Positions 1 to 7,169 of a stretch of DNA of 15,888 bases are shown here, one piece after another. The stretch lies in contig JAEZDL010000219.1 in NCBI GenBank assembly GCA_023418095.1, positions 1 through 15,888 on the forward strand, in the 5' to 3' direction. Position 1 is the first letter of the stretch; every line of letters begins with the position of its first letter. Below the pieces are notes generated by a model that saw nothing but the letters and a program-made list of their open reading frames with translations, was not told the DNA's origin and ran no database searches. Position numbers and translations under genes: made by a program. Source of the DNA: Bacteroidota bacterium. Lineage in GTDB: Bacteria; Bacteroidota; Bacteroidia; Flavobacteriales_F; PHOS-HE28.

Positions 1-126
1 TGGTTCGAACAGAAAGGCGTGCGCAACATCGAAACGCAGGTGGTGGTGGAACATCCCAGTTCGGTGCCTTTCGTGGGATCGTTCGGTTACGTGATGGAAT
101 GGTACAACTTCAGGCGGCTCACTTGA
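1..126 (+). CDS. C-terminal end of a GNAT-like N-acetyltransferase (partial)
   Basis: An open frame enters from the left edge and stops with TGA at 124-126, giving the last 41 residues of a protein. The readable tail begins WFEQKGVRNIETQVVVEH and ends in an aromatic and basic stretch (MEWYNFRRLT). The pattern of 'a few residues, KGV, a beta-strand IETQVVV, then a loop and an FG..' resembles the end of GNAT acetyltransferases that act on nucleotide sugars or amino-sugars, where this strand-helix unit precedes the last strand. That assignment is an inference from a short fragment. The next gene overlaps its 3' end, so the two are probably co-transcribed with the glycan-related genes that follow. 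It could equally be another alpha/beta protein, because the acetyl-CoA-binding motif lies outside the window. Confidence 0.55.
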   Translation, partial: WFEQKGVRNIETQVVVEHPSSVPFVGSFGYVMEWYNFRRLT

Positions 127-986
127 CTGCGCCTGACCTGGGCAGCTGGCCAGCACGTTCAGGCGTGATGCCAGGCGACCGCATCCTGTTGATGGCGGAT
201 GTCACCCGGCTGGCGTGGACCTTCAGGAGATCGCGTGCGAAATTCCATCCCGATATGTTGCTTGATGCGTTCCTGCAACGGATCGGTGAAAGCGGAACGC
301 TCGTGGTCCCCACCTTCAACTATGATCTCAAGAGCGGTGAATCCTTCGATCGGGCGCGAACACCCACGATCTCGGGTGCGCTCGGCCAGGCGGCATTGGA
401 ACATCCGCGAACAAGGCGCACAGCGCATCCGCTGCATTCTTTCGCTGTTGCGGGTTCGTTGCAGGGTGCATTCCTTGCTTCGGGCGATCCCAGCAGTTTC
501 GGGCCGCGATCACCGTTCGCGTTGTTGAGGGAGCATTCGTTCAGATTGCTTGCGATCGATCTTCCGCTCGAGCCCGCGTTCACCTACGTGCATCACGTGG
601 AGGAAATGGCGAAGGTGAAATACCGCACGCAGCGCAGGTTCCATGTGCGGTACACCGATCTTGATGGCAGCACGACAGATCGCGTTTTCGAACTCTATGC
701 CAAAAGACCGGGGTACGTGAATTCATTCACTGCGCTCGAACCGAACCTGCGATCCAAAGGGGTGATGCACGAAGTGGAGATCGATGGTGCCCGGGAGATC
801 CAGATCGATCTGGCGGCGGCCCACGCGGTCGTCGAAGAGGACATCAGGGAAAATTCGGCGCGGAGCATCGTTCGCTTCAAGTTGAAATGGTGGCTTCGTG
901 ATCTATTGAAGCCGTTGATCCAGGGAATGCGACCTTCGCGCTCGGCTTTGCTTCTGGGAAAAGATGCTGCTTATCTACATGGATGA
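99..986 (+). CDS. AAC(3)-family N-acetyltransferase homologue (aminoglycoside 3-N-acetyltransferase fold)
   Basis: This 295-residue protein matches the antibiotic N-acetyltransferase (AAC(3)/YokD) family, whose members move an acetyl group from acetyl-CoA to an amino-sugar amine. Family landmarks in order are GVMPGDRILL near residues 22-31, the strand and loop GTLVVPTFNYD at 66-76, TISGALGQA at 90-98 followed by RRTAHPLHSFAVAG (His110, His113, Ser114; the HP..S block holds the family's catalytic histidine), and a T.VHHVEE segment at about 162-169. Length is slightly above the usual 260-280. The ATG start overlaps the upstream gene by 28 bases. A TTG at 123, overlapping the upstream TGA and preceded by AGGCGG, is a credible alternative start. 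Its neighbours are a deacetylase and FemAB-like proteins, which suggests a role in modifying a cell-surface amino-sugar rather than drug resistance; that is inference. Confidence 0.8.
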   Translation: MVQLQAAHLTAPDLGSWPARSGVMPGDRILLMADVTRLAWTFRRSRAKFHPDMLLDAFLQRIGESGTLVVPTFNYDLKSGESFDRARTPTISGALGQAALEHPRTRRTAHPLHSFAVAGSLQGAFLASGDPSSFGPRSPFALLREHSFRLLAIDLPLEPAFTYVHHVEEMAKVKYRTQRRFHVRYTDLDGSTTDRVFELYAKRPGYVNSFTALEPNLRSKGVMHEVEIDGAREIQIDLAAAHAVVEEDIRENSARSIVRFKLKWWLRDLLKPLIQGMRPSRSALLLGKDAAYLHG

Positions 987-2262
987 ACCGTCGCCTCGTG
1001 CGAAGTACGTGATCGAGCACGTGCTTCACCAGGTGCTGGGATGGGATCTGATGATGGTGGATGATGCGGAGACGTTCCGCAGCAGTGTCGGCCCCAAATT
1101 GTTCTACGGTAGATCCGATCCCGGTGCCGGCGTCTTTCATATCCCGTCAAGCGGCTGGTTGAACAATACCGGCATCGAGCCGTTCGAGCCGGAATTGGTC
1201 ATGGATGGTGAACTGCCGGTGATCTTCAGGGATCAGAATGGTTTCGATCTGTTCGCAGCGGTTTTCCATCTGATCAGCCGCTACGAGGAATACCTCGATC
1301 ACGAAAAGGACCAGCATGCAAGGATGCGTTCACGGGATCATTTCATGGTGAAGCATGAACTGGCCGGCAGGCCGATCGTGGATCATTGGATCATGCGAAC
1401 GGCCCATGCGATCCGATCGCAATTCCCCGAACTTCCTGCTCCGGATCGGCGTTACCAGCATGTGGTCACCGCCGACATCGATAATGGATTGAAATACCTT
1501 GGCCGGCCTTTCTGGAAACAAGGTGGCGCTGCCTTGCGCGATCTGGTGAAGGGTTCACCTTCACTCGCCCAGGAAAGGATCGCTGTTCTGCTCGGGGCAA
1601 GACCGGATCCCTTCGCCGATCAGAGCGTATTGATCGAGGCCGCCCGATCCAAGGCCGTGGCGCGCACGATCGCCTTCGTGCTGGTCGAAGATCGTGGGGC
1701 CTTCGATCATGCAGCGAACATCGATCATGAGCAGATGCGTCGTGCCATTGGTGAGCTTGCAGGTGAGATCGAGATCGGCATCCATCCTTCCTATGAAAGC
1801 AGTTCGCGGCCTGGTACCATCGCCCGCGAAAAGCAACGTCTGCACGCCTCCGCCGGTGTTCCGATCCGTACGAGCCGGCAACATTTCCTTCGTTGGAGGA
1901 TGCCTGATACCCTGCGTGAGCTCGAAGCGGAGGGCATTCTCGAGGATCATTCCCTCGGCTTCAGCGATCGGATCGGTTTCCGCGCCGGTACCTGCACGCC
2001 TTTCCGTTGGTATGATCTGCAACAGGAGCGTGTCTCCGATCTTGTGCTGCACCCTTTCGCCGCGATGGACAGTGCATTGCACGATCACATGGGCATGCGT
2101 CCGAAGGAAGCTGCTGCGGCGATGCTCGACATGAGCCGGGCCGTGCGCGCGGTGAACGGCACGTTCGTGAGCGTATGGCACGATCGGTTCCTGAGCGGAC
2201 ATGGCGAGCGGAAGGGATGGCCGGAAGCGTTCAAGCAGGTCTGTGAAGCAGCCGCACCATGA
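964..2262 (+). CDS. Polysaccharide deacetylase-like protein (NodB-type fold, Bacteroidota type)
   Basis: This 432-residue protein has an N-terminal alpha/beta region (about 1-160) like the DUF7033 domain that precedes the deacetylase barrel in Bacteroidota, then a carbohydrate esterase 4-like domain. Visible catalytic-domain landmarks are VVTADIDNGLKY (Asp171 and Asp173, the general-base/metal Asp pair), IGIHPSYES with His274 and Ser276 (the metal-binding H-x-S block), R305/H307 in the next strand, GFSDRIGFRAGT at 332-343, and a late VWHDRF with His406. The enzymes remove N- or O-acetyl groups from polysaccharides, but the substrate here is unknown. The ATG overlaps the AAC(3)-like gene by 23 bases, and the TGA stop overlaps the next ATG (ATGA at 2259), so translation of the three is probably coupled. 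No signal peptide is visible, so it may act in the cytoplasm on a biosynthetic intermediate. Confidence 0.82.
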   Translation: MLLIYMDEPSPRAKYVIEHVLHQVLGWDLMMVDDAETFRSSVGPKLFYGRSDPGAGVFHIPSSGWLNNTGIEPFEPELVMDGELPVIFRDQNGFDLFAAVFHLISRYEEYLDHEKDQHARMRSRDHFMVKHELAGRPIVDHWIMRTAHAIRSQFPELPAPDRRYQHVVTADIDNGLKYLGRPFWKQGGAALRDLVKGSPSLAQERIAVLLGARPDPFADQSVLIEAARSKAVARTIAFVLVEDRGAFDHAANIDHEQMRRAIGELAGEIEIGIHPSYESSSRPGTIAREKQRLHASAGVPIRTSRQHFLRWRMPDTLRELEAEGILEDHSLGFSDRIGFRAGTCTPFRWYDLQQERVSDLVLHPFAAMDSALHDHMGMRPKEAAAAMLDMSRAVRAVNGTFVSVWHDRFLSGHGERKGWPEAFKQVCEAAAP

Positions 2263-3158
2263 TCGAACATATTCCGCATGCGCAGATCGATGGAAAGTGG
2301 TGGGACCAGCAATTGCTCGCATGCGGCAACCGCATATGGTACGCGCAAAGCTGGGTCCTCGATCGTACCAGTCCCGGTTGGGATGCGCTGATCGATCATG
2401 CCTCGGGTGCGATCATGCCACTTACCTGGCGCCGGAAGTTTTCCTTCAAGTACCTCTTCCAGCCTTATGGAACACAGCAGCTCGGAGTATTCGCACCACA
2501 TTATTCAAAGCGGATCGGGGAACAATTCCTTCAAGCCATCCCTGCGGAATTCAAGTTGATCGACATCGCGTTGAACGAGGTGATGATCGATCTTGAGAGC
2601 GATCGGTACATCATCACCGGACTGGATCAGCAGGTGTTGCCCCTCGATCGGCCGATCGACGAACTGCGTACCGGTTATTCCAAAGGACATCGCCGAAATC
2701 TGAAGGATCGTTCCGTCGAGGTTGAACAGGGGATCACCGCCGGTGAATTCACAGCGCTCTTCAAGAGCACCACGGCCAGGCGTTTCAAGAGCGGAACTCC
2801 ACTGGACCATGCCACATTGCAACAGGTGATCGAGAACGCGATCGGGCTTGGCCAATGTTCGATCCACGGCTTCCGGAGTGAAGGAAAGCTCATGGCGGCC
2901 GCGTGTTTCATGGAATGGGAGGGCCGGTCGATCTTCTACAAATCCGCCGCGGATCCTGGATCCCTTCACCTGAGACCGATGTTCAGGATAACCGATCACT
3001 ACATCGCGATGCACGCCGGATCGGGCATCGTGCTTGACTTCGCGGGATCGAATACGGCTTCGGTGGCGCGGTTCAATTCCGGTTTCGGTGCGGTGCGGAA
3101 GGTATATTTACGCCTTCAGCGGAATTCGCTCCCGCCTCCCTTCAAATGGTTCAAATGA
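2259..3158 (+). CDS. FemAB / BioF2-like GNAT-fold acyltransferase
   Basis: The protein has 299 residues and no signal peptide. Its second half shows the pattern of Bacteroidota FemAB-like (Acetyltransf_6 type) proteins: a GYSKGHRRNLK basic block near residue 140, a central GFRSEGKLMAAACF strand pair, IFYKSAADP, and a closing region LDFAGSNTASVARFNSGFGA (last quarter). The D-F-x-G-S ... A-R-F ... S-F/G-F-G-A block is the most recognisable part of this family. Relatives transfer acyl or aminoacyl groups in cell-wall or exopolysaccharide synthesis; the donor and acceptor cannot be read from sequence. The start codon overlaps the stop of the deacetylase gene (ATGA), which places it in the same coupled operon. 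A TATATTTA near its end (3103-3110) is a weak candidate promoter for upp. Confidence 0.72.
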   Translation: MIEHIPHAQIDGKWWDQQLLACGNRIWYAQSWVLDRTSPGWDALIDHASGAIMPLTWRRKFSFKYLFQPYGTQQLGVFAPHYSKRIGEQFLQAIPAEFKLIDIALNEVMIDLESDRYIITGLDQQVLPLDRPIDELRTGYSKGHRRNLKDRSVEVEQGITAGEFTALFKSTTARRFKSGTPLDHATLQQVIENAIGLGQCSIHGFRSEGKLMAAACFMEWEGRSIFYKSAADPGSLHLRPMFRITDHYIAMHAGSGIVLDFAGSNTASVARFNSGFGAVRKVYLRLQRNSLPPPFKWFK

Positions 3159-3165
3159 AGTGCCC

Positions 3166-3816
3166 ATGGTAATGGAACTCGCAAGGCAGCAGAGCCTGGT
3201 GAACCAATTCATCGCCGAGCTGCGTGATGTGGAGATCCAGAAGGATCCGTTGCGTTTTCGCAGGAATCTGGAGCGCGTGGGCGAAGCGATCGCGCTTGAG
3301 TTGAGCCGTGTGCTCGAATATTCCACCAACGAAGTGATCACGCCATTGGGCGTGGCGTACTGTTCCATGCTGAAGGAACAACCGGTGCTCGCGCCGATCC
3401 TTCGTGCTGGATTGCCGTTGCACCAGGGCCTGCTGAATTATTTCGATCGGGCGGAGAGCGCTTTCATCAGCGCATACCGCAAACACCGCAGGGGCGAGGA
3501 CTCCTTCGAGATCGAGGTGGAATACCTATCGAGCCCTTCGCTGGAGGATCGTGTGCTGGTGCTGATCGATCCCATGCTGGCCACAGGGCGCAGCATGGTG
3601 CACTGTTATCGCGCGCTGTTGCGCATGGGCAGGCCGCGTGCGATCCATGTGGTGTCGGCGATCGCGAGCACCGAAGGTGTCGAATATGCCAAACGGCATC
3701 TTCCATCGGGCACGCGCTATTGGATCGGCGTGATCGACGAGGAGATGACGGCACAGGCCTACATAGTGCCGGGCTTGGGCGATGCTGGCGATCTGGCATA
3801 CGGCGCCAAGATCTGA
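3166..3816 (+). CDS. upp: Uracil phosphoribosyltransferase
   Basis: This enzyme makes UMP from uracil and PRPP in pyrimidine salvage, in the cytoplasm. With the start at 3166 it has 216 residues, the usual size. Clear landmarks are the PILRAGLPLHQGLL segment (77-90), the PRPP-binding loop VLIDPMLATGRS (132-143), and the uracil-binding C-terminus GLGDAGDLAYG (203-213). The open frame extends back to 3034, but that start would lie deep inside the upstream gene and would add residues unlike UPRT, so ATG 3166 (or 3172) is preferred, 7 bases after the previous stop. The stop TGA overlaps the next gene's ATG by one base. The sequence is of the divergent Bacteroidota type rather than the E. coli type. 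Confidence 0.93.
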   Translation: MVMELARQQSLVNQFIAELRDVEIQKDPLRFRRNLERVGEAIALELSRVLEYSTNEVITPLGVAYCSMLKEQPVLAPILRAGLPLHQGLLNYFDRAESAFISAYRKHRRGEDSFEIEVEYLSSPSLEDRVLVLIDPMLATGRSMVHCYRALLRMGRPRAIHVVSAIASTEGVEYAKRHLPSGTRYWIGVIDEEMTAQAYIVPGLGDAGDLAYGAKI

Positions 3817-4265
3817 TGAAGACGATACTTGAAGTGGCCCTGATCCTTTTCACCAGCATGGTGAAGTTCGCCTTCTCGCCGCTTCTTTCGCTCAGTCTCG
3901 GTTACGATCTGGTCGAAACCATCATCATCACCGGCATCGGTGGCTGCATCGGTGTCACCGTTTTCTTTCTGGGCAGTGGCTGGATCCTTGGCCGCATGGA
4001 GGATAGGCGTATGAACGCTGTGCTGCTCGGTCGCCGCCGTGGCCGCCGATCGTTCACACGCACCAACAAGTTGATCGTGAAAGTGAAGCGCAACCAGGGC
4101 CTGCACGGCCTCGCGGCGCTTACACCAGTGCTGATCTCCATTCCGATCGGCACCATTCTCGCTGCGCGCTATTTCAGGAACGACAAGCGAACGCTACCGA
4201 TCCTGTTCTCTTCGGTGCTCGTTTGGGACATCATCCTGAGCAGTTTCTGGAATCTTACGCAGTGA
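3816..4265 (+). CDS. Small four-helix membrane protein of unknown function
   Basis: The protein has 149 residues and starts at the ATG inside TGATGA, overlapping the upp stop by one base. Hydrophobic segments are visible at about 3-30, 34-60, 96-117 and 124-146. A strongly basic central loop at roughly 60-95 (EDRRMN, then RRRGRRS) should face the cytoplasm. The third segment begins GLHGLAALTPVLISIPIGTI, loosely resembling the G-L-x-x-h-x-x-x-I-P-h-G-T motif of the 'small multidrug export' family (Sm_multidrug_ex), but the match is too weak to name it. Its position between upp and a nucleotidase hints at a link to nucleobase or nucleoside metabolism; this is only context. The frame also runs upstream to 3720, but that part lies inside upp and is rejected. 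Confidence 0.7.
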   Translation: MKTILEVALILFTSMVKFAFSPLLSLSLGYDLVETIIITGIGGCIGVTVFFLGSGWILGRMEDRRMNAVLLGRRRGRRSFTRTNKLIVKVKRNQGLHGLAALTPVLISIPIGTILAARYFRNDKRTLPILFSSVLVWDIILSSFWNLTQ

Positions 4266-4960
4266 GGAAATACTCGCATCTCTTTTTCGATCTCGATCAC
4301 ACGCTCTGGGACTTCCGTGCGAATTCACGCGAAACATTGCGTGAGCTGTATGCGGAAGAAGATCTGAATTCCCTAGGCGTATCGGATCAGGATGCGTTCA
4401 TTGCATCTTTTGAAGAAGTGAACGAAGGGCTTTGGTCGCGTTACGAGGCCGGCCGGTTGCACCGCGATGTGTTGCGGATCCTCCGCTTCAGGAATACGTT
4501 GATGCATTTCGCGATCCGTGATCAACGGCTTGCCGATCGGCTGGCGCGCAAGTACCTCGAACGCTGTCCGTACAAACCGGTGCTGATGCCCGGTGCTCGA
4601 CGCTTGTTGCAGGACCTTGATGAACATTACCGGATGCACATCATCACCAACGGGTTCGACGCAGTGCAGGCGATCAAGGTGAGAAGCAGTGGGATCGTGC
4701 ACCTGTTCGCCTCTGTGATCAGCAGCGAAAAGGCAGGGGTGAAGAAACCCGATCCGAAGATCTTCGATCATGCGCTGAAGATCTCGGGGGCGCGCAAGGA
4801 GGAATGCCTCATGATCGGCGACAATCCGTATGCGGATATGATCGGTGCGCGGCGGGCAGGCTGGGATCATGCGCATTTCGCGGCCGAATGCGAGCCCGAT
4901 GCGCAAGCGACCTACACGGTGAAGGAACTTGATGAACTGCGACCGATCCTACTGCCGTGA
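4262..4960 (+). CDS. yjjG: YjjG-family HAD pyrimidine 5'-nucleotidase
   Basis: This HAD-superfamily phosphatase is of the YjjG type, which dephosphorylates (d)UMP, dTMP and non-canonical pyrimidine nucleotides. I place the start at GTG 4262, overlapping the upstream TGA (GTGA). This gives an N-terminus reading MRKYSHLFFDLDHTLWDF, the usual beginning of this family; the ATG at 4223 would add 13 unrelated residues and a 43-base overlap. HAD motifs are all present: motif I DLDHT (nucleophile Asp10, acid Asp12), motif II TNGFD at 129-133, motif III Lys in KKPDP (161-165), and motif IV GDNPYAD at 186-192. The long insertion after motif I is the helical C1 cap. The 232-residue length is typical. 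Its 3' end overlaps the convergent lipoprotein gene by 12 bases. Confidence 0.88.
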   Translation: MRKYSHLFFDLDHTLWDFRANSRETLRELYAEEDLNSLGVSDQDAFIASFEEVNEGLWSRYEAGRLHRDVLRILRFRNTLMHFAIRDQRLADRLARKYLERCPYKPVLMPGARRLLQDLDEHYRMHIITNGFDAVQAIKVRSSGIVHLFASVISSEKAGVKKPDPKIFDHALKISGARKEECLMIGDNPYADMIGARRAGWDHAHFAAECEPDAQATYTVKELDELRPILLP

Positions 4961-5443
4961 AGCCGCATCGGGCTGGAAGATGTATTCCTTGATCGAACGC
5001 GTACCATTGATGTGGCTGTGCCGTAAGAGCCGCACCATGGAAGTGCTCGGTACCACCCCGCGGTAACTGATCTCGCCTTTTTCCGGATATGTCCTGAAGA
5101 AGATGCTGTCACCCTGGACGGTCACCGGCACATTGTACCAGCCCATCACCGGATCGCCGATCGCATCCTGGCGCAGGTAGGCGGGCAATTCGTTCGCTAC
5201 ATCCTGCATCCCATTGATCAGCACGGCATGGCCGTTCGGAAAGAAACGGATCAAGTACACCACATCCTGCACCTGTTCCTTGTAATGCCCATCGAAGCGG
5301 ATCCCCAATTCGCTCAACGGAGTAGTAGGAATTCCGGTCGTAGTCCCGGTGTACCCCGATCGGTCTTCGACCTTTGCACCATTGCCTTCATTCCCACATG
5401 AATTAAGAATGATGGGGATGAACAACAGCAGGACCTTCTTCAT
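4949..5443 (-). CDS. Predicted lipoprotein of unknown function
   Basis: This 164-residue protein begins MKKVLLLFIPIILNSCGNEG. It has a short basic N-terminus, a hydrophobic core and a lipobox ending LNSC with Cys16, so it should be lipidated and sit in the inner or outer membrane facing the periplasm. The mature part has a Gly/Thr-rich linker (about 28-43) and then a small, probably beta-rich domain with aromatic strands (VVYLIRFFPNGHAVLIN, DSIFFRTYP). I do not recognise a family. The start overlaps the end of psd by 4 bases, so it is probably translated from the psd transcript. Its stop overlaps the convergent yjjG stop region, and no terminator is visible there. Confidence 0.75.
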   Translation of the reverse strand: MKKVLLLFIPIILNSCGNEGNGAKVEDRSGYTGTTTGIPTTPLSELGIRFDGHYKEQVQDVVYLIRFFPNGHAVLINGMQDVANELPAYLRQDAIGDPVMGWYNVPVTVQGDSIFFRTYPEKGEISYRGVVPSTSMVRLLRHSHINGTRSIKEYIFQPDAASRQ

Positions 5444-6108
5444 TGGTTCTCCTTGAACTTGGCGATCACCGTGATGGAGCCACTTACTTTCTCACCGAGC
5501 TTCACCTTCACATCCACATCGAGCGGCAGCAACACATCCACACGCGATCCGAATTTGATGAAGCCGAATTCCTTTCCCTGTTCCACGGCCTGGCCTTCGC
5601 GGCTGTAGGTAACGATGCGCCTTGCAAGCGCTCCGGCGATCTGGCGGAACAGCACTTCGCCGTATCTGGGATGCTTTACCACCACGGTGCTTCGTTCATT
5701 TTCCGTGCTCGATTTCGGGTGCCACGCCACGAGGTATTTCCCCGGATGGTATTTGTAATAGGACGTCGTTCCGCCGATCGGGTACCAGTTCACGTGCACG
5801 TTCAATGGCGACATGAAGATGCTGATCTGGATCCGTTTTCCTTTGAAATATTCGGTCTCCTCAACAGTTTCGATCGTAACCACTTTGCCATCGGCAGGCG
5901 CCAGCACATGGGGATCATCGATCGCACTGATCCGTGATGGAACGCGGAAGAAATAGATCACGATCGCGTAGATCACCAGTACCAGCACAGTGACAAGTAC
6001 GCGCAATGTAAATGGCATCAACGCCCACCACCAGATGGCGAAGATCGCTGCAGCAACAACGAATGTGCTCAGCAGCAGGGTTGGTGTGCCTTCACGGTGC
6101 AGCCGCAT
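5440..6108 (-). CDS. psd: Phosphatidylserine decarboxylase proenzyme
   Basis: This enzyme decarboxylates phosphatidylserine to phosphatidylethanolamine at the inner membrane. It has 222 residues, the length of the short PSD-B-type enzymes. Two hydrophobic segments at about 11-30 and 36-54 anchor the N-terminus. Then come PADGKV (Asp73), FMSPLNVHVNWYP (His105) and KFGSRVDVLLP, where cleavage between Gly187 and Ser188 would create the small subunit with its pyruvoyl group. Asp, His and Ser form the self-cleavage triad known for this family. It lies 40 bases downstream of cdsA, which provides CDP-diacylglycerol for phosphatidylserine. An exact -7 promoter element (TATCTTTG on this strand) lies in that gap, so psd may have its own promoter. 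Its end overlaps the lipoprotein gene by 4 bases. Confidence 0.93.
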   Translation of the reverse strand: MRLHREGTPTLLLSTFVVAAAIFAIWWWALMPFTLRVLVTVLVLVIYAIVIYFFRVPSRISAIDDPHVLAPADGKVVTIETVEETEYFKGKRIQISIFMSPLNVHVNWYPIGGTTSYYKYHPGKYLVAWHPKSSTENERSTVVVKHPRYGEVLFRQIAGALARRIVTYSREGQAVEQGKEFGFIKFGSRVDVLLPLDVDVKVKLGEKVSGSITVIAKFKENQ

Positions 6109-6130
6109 GTTCCGAACCTTTCAACGCGGC

Positions 6131-6138
6131 CAAAGATA
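6131..6138 (-). promoter_or_regulatory. Bacteroidota -7 promoter element upstream of psd
   Basis: The minus strand reads TATCTTTG, an exact match to the Bacteroidota TAnnTTTG -7 consensus, in the 40-base gap between cdsA and psd. A transcript starting about 7 bases downstream would have a leader of about 16 bases. No clear TTG -33 element is found at the usual spacing. Confidence 0.45.
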
Positions 6139-6148
6139 GCCGCAGTCC

Positions 6149-6949
6149 TCAATGCACGAGCCGCAGGAAGATGAGCACGGCGGGGGCCGCGAGCAGCAGA
6201 CCATCGAACCGATCGAGTATGCCACCGTGGCCGGGCAGGATCACGCCGGAATCCTTCACACCACGCGCCCGTTTCAAGGCCGATTCGAACAGATCGCCCA
6301 GCGTGGCCATCACCCCGATGATAGCGCCGCAACCGAGCCACTCCGCCACCGATAGAAAATCGTTGAACGAAGAGAGGAAGTAGGCCACCCCCATGGTGAG
6401 CGCCACACCACCAACGAAACCTTCCACCGTTTTATTCGGTGATACGGCGGGCATCAATTTCGTTCGCCCGATCGTTCTGCCCACCAGGTAAGCGCCCGTA
6501 TCGTTCGTCCACAGCATGATCATGAAGCCGAGGAACATCCACGCATCGTAATGGAACATGTGCGGTAGTGAACCAAAGGGAACACCCACCAGGCAGATCA
6601 CGAGCAGAACACTGCTGAGGCCCTTCACAGGTGGAATGCTCAAGTTGAGCGCAACGGCTACGGAAGCCAGCAAAAGAGCGAAGCCGGTTGCGGCGGAATG
6701 CACCACGTTCCAATTGGCGCTGAAGGCATCCATGGTAACGGTGAGGTACATGATGGTGGCCGCTACGATGCTCCAGAAAACAGGCGGCCCGTCATCTTCG
6801 CCCCACACCAGCACATGCATCTCCCTGGCCGCGATCATGCACACCGGCAGGAATAGCAGTGTAGTGGTGGTGATCCCTGAGAATGCCGCCCAGATGACGA
6901 CAAGTACATAGATGCTCCCAGTGATCGCCCTTACATGGATCTCCTTCAC
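6149..6949 (-). CDS. cdsA: Phosphatidate cytidylyltransferase (CDP-diglyceride synthase)
   Basis: This enzyme makes CDP-diacylglycerol from phosphatidic acid and CTP in the inner membrane, the branch point for all phospholipid head groups. It has 266 residues and many hydrophobic segments, roughly seven or eight. Conserved parts are LWTNDTGAYLVGR at 146-158, SPNKTVEGFVGG at 170-181, and the family signature from GDLFESALKRARG to PGHGGILDRFDG (218-250), with the catalytic Asp cluster and the Lys/Asp pair KDSG intact. The start overlaps the upstream DUF2007-like gene by 4 bases. It lies in an rsfS-ftsH-x-cdsA-psd order that I recognise from other Bacteroidota, which couples membrane-protein quality control with phospholipid synthesis. 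Confidence 0.94.
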   Translation of the reverse strand: MKEIHVRAITGSIYVLVVIWAAFSGITTTTLLFLPVCMIAAREMHVLVWGEDDGPPVFWSIVAATIMYLTVTMDAFSANWNVVHSAATGFALLLASVAVALNLSIPPVKGLSSVLLVICLVGVPFGSLPHMFHYDAWMFLGFMIMLWTNDTGAYLVGRTIGRTKLMPAVSPNKTVEGFVGGVALTMGVAYFLSSFNDFLSVAEWLGCGAIIGVMATLGDLFESALKRARGVKDSGVILPGHGGILDRFDGLLLAAPAVLIFLRLVH

Positions 6950-7152
6950 GCTTCGTGATCTTTGCGCACAATGTACAGGGCGCGCACCACATCATCGCGA
7001 TCCACGTATACTCGGGTCTCGCTCAAAGGGGGGTAGGGGGTGGATCGATGATCCATGATCACCACCGGAATGCCGTGTTCCTCGAGCAATCCGCGCACGA
7101 TCTCCGCTTCATGGGAAGAACCAGTACTGAGTATCAGTGTCCAGTTCCCCAT
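6946..7152 (-). CDS. DUF2007-like small protein
   Basis: This is a small soluble protein of 68 residues. The layout is a strand (WTLILSTG), a helix (SSHEAEIVRGLLEEHGI), a strand (PVVIMDH), a loop, a strand (ETRVYVDRDDVV) and a helix (ALYIVRKDHEA). 'Access two strands around an E-A-x-h-h-x-x-x-L-x-x-x-G-I helix' is the pattern of DUF2007 ('putative signal transducing protein'), which has a ferredoxin-like beta-alpha-beta-beta-alpha fold and no proven function. It starts 17 bases after the ftsH stop and overlaps cdsA by 4 bases, so it belongs to the same transcript. Its conserved tight packing between a protease and a lipid enzyme suggests a regulatory or adaptor role, which is speculation. Confidence 0.72.
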   Translation of the reverse strand: MGNWTLILSTGSSHEAEIVRGLLEEHGIPVVIMDHRSTPYPPLSETRVYVDRDDVVRALYIVRKDHEA

Positions 7153-7169
7153 TGTTGGATGTCGCGGTT

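Noticed and set aside
1561..2322. Open frame of 253 codons on the minus strand
   Set aside because: It is antisense to the polysaccharide deacetylase-like gene, which has family motifs in order; no recognisable domain in the antisense product.
3034..3165. N-terminal extension of upp from an earlier ATG
   Set aside because: It would overlap the FemAB-like gene by 125 bases in another frame and adds Arg-rich residues unlike any UPRT; the start at 3166 fits the family length.
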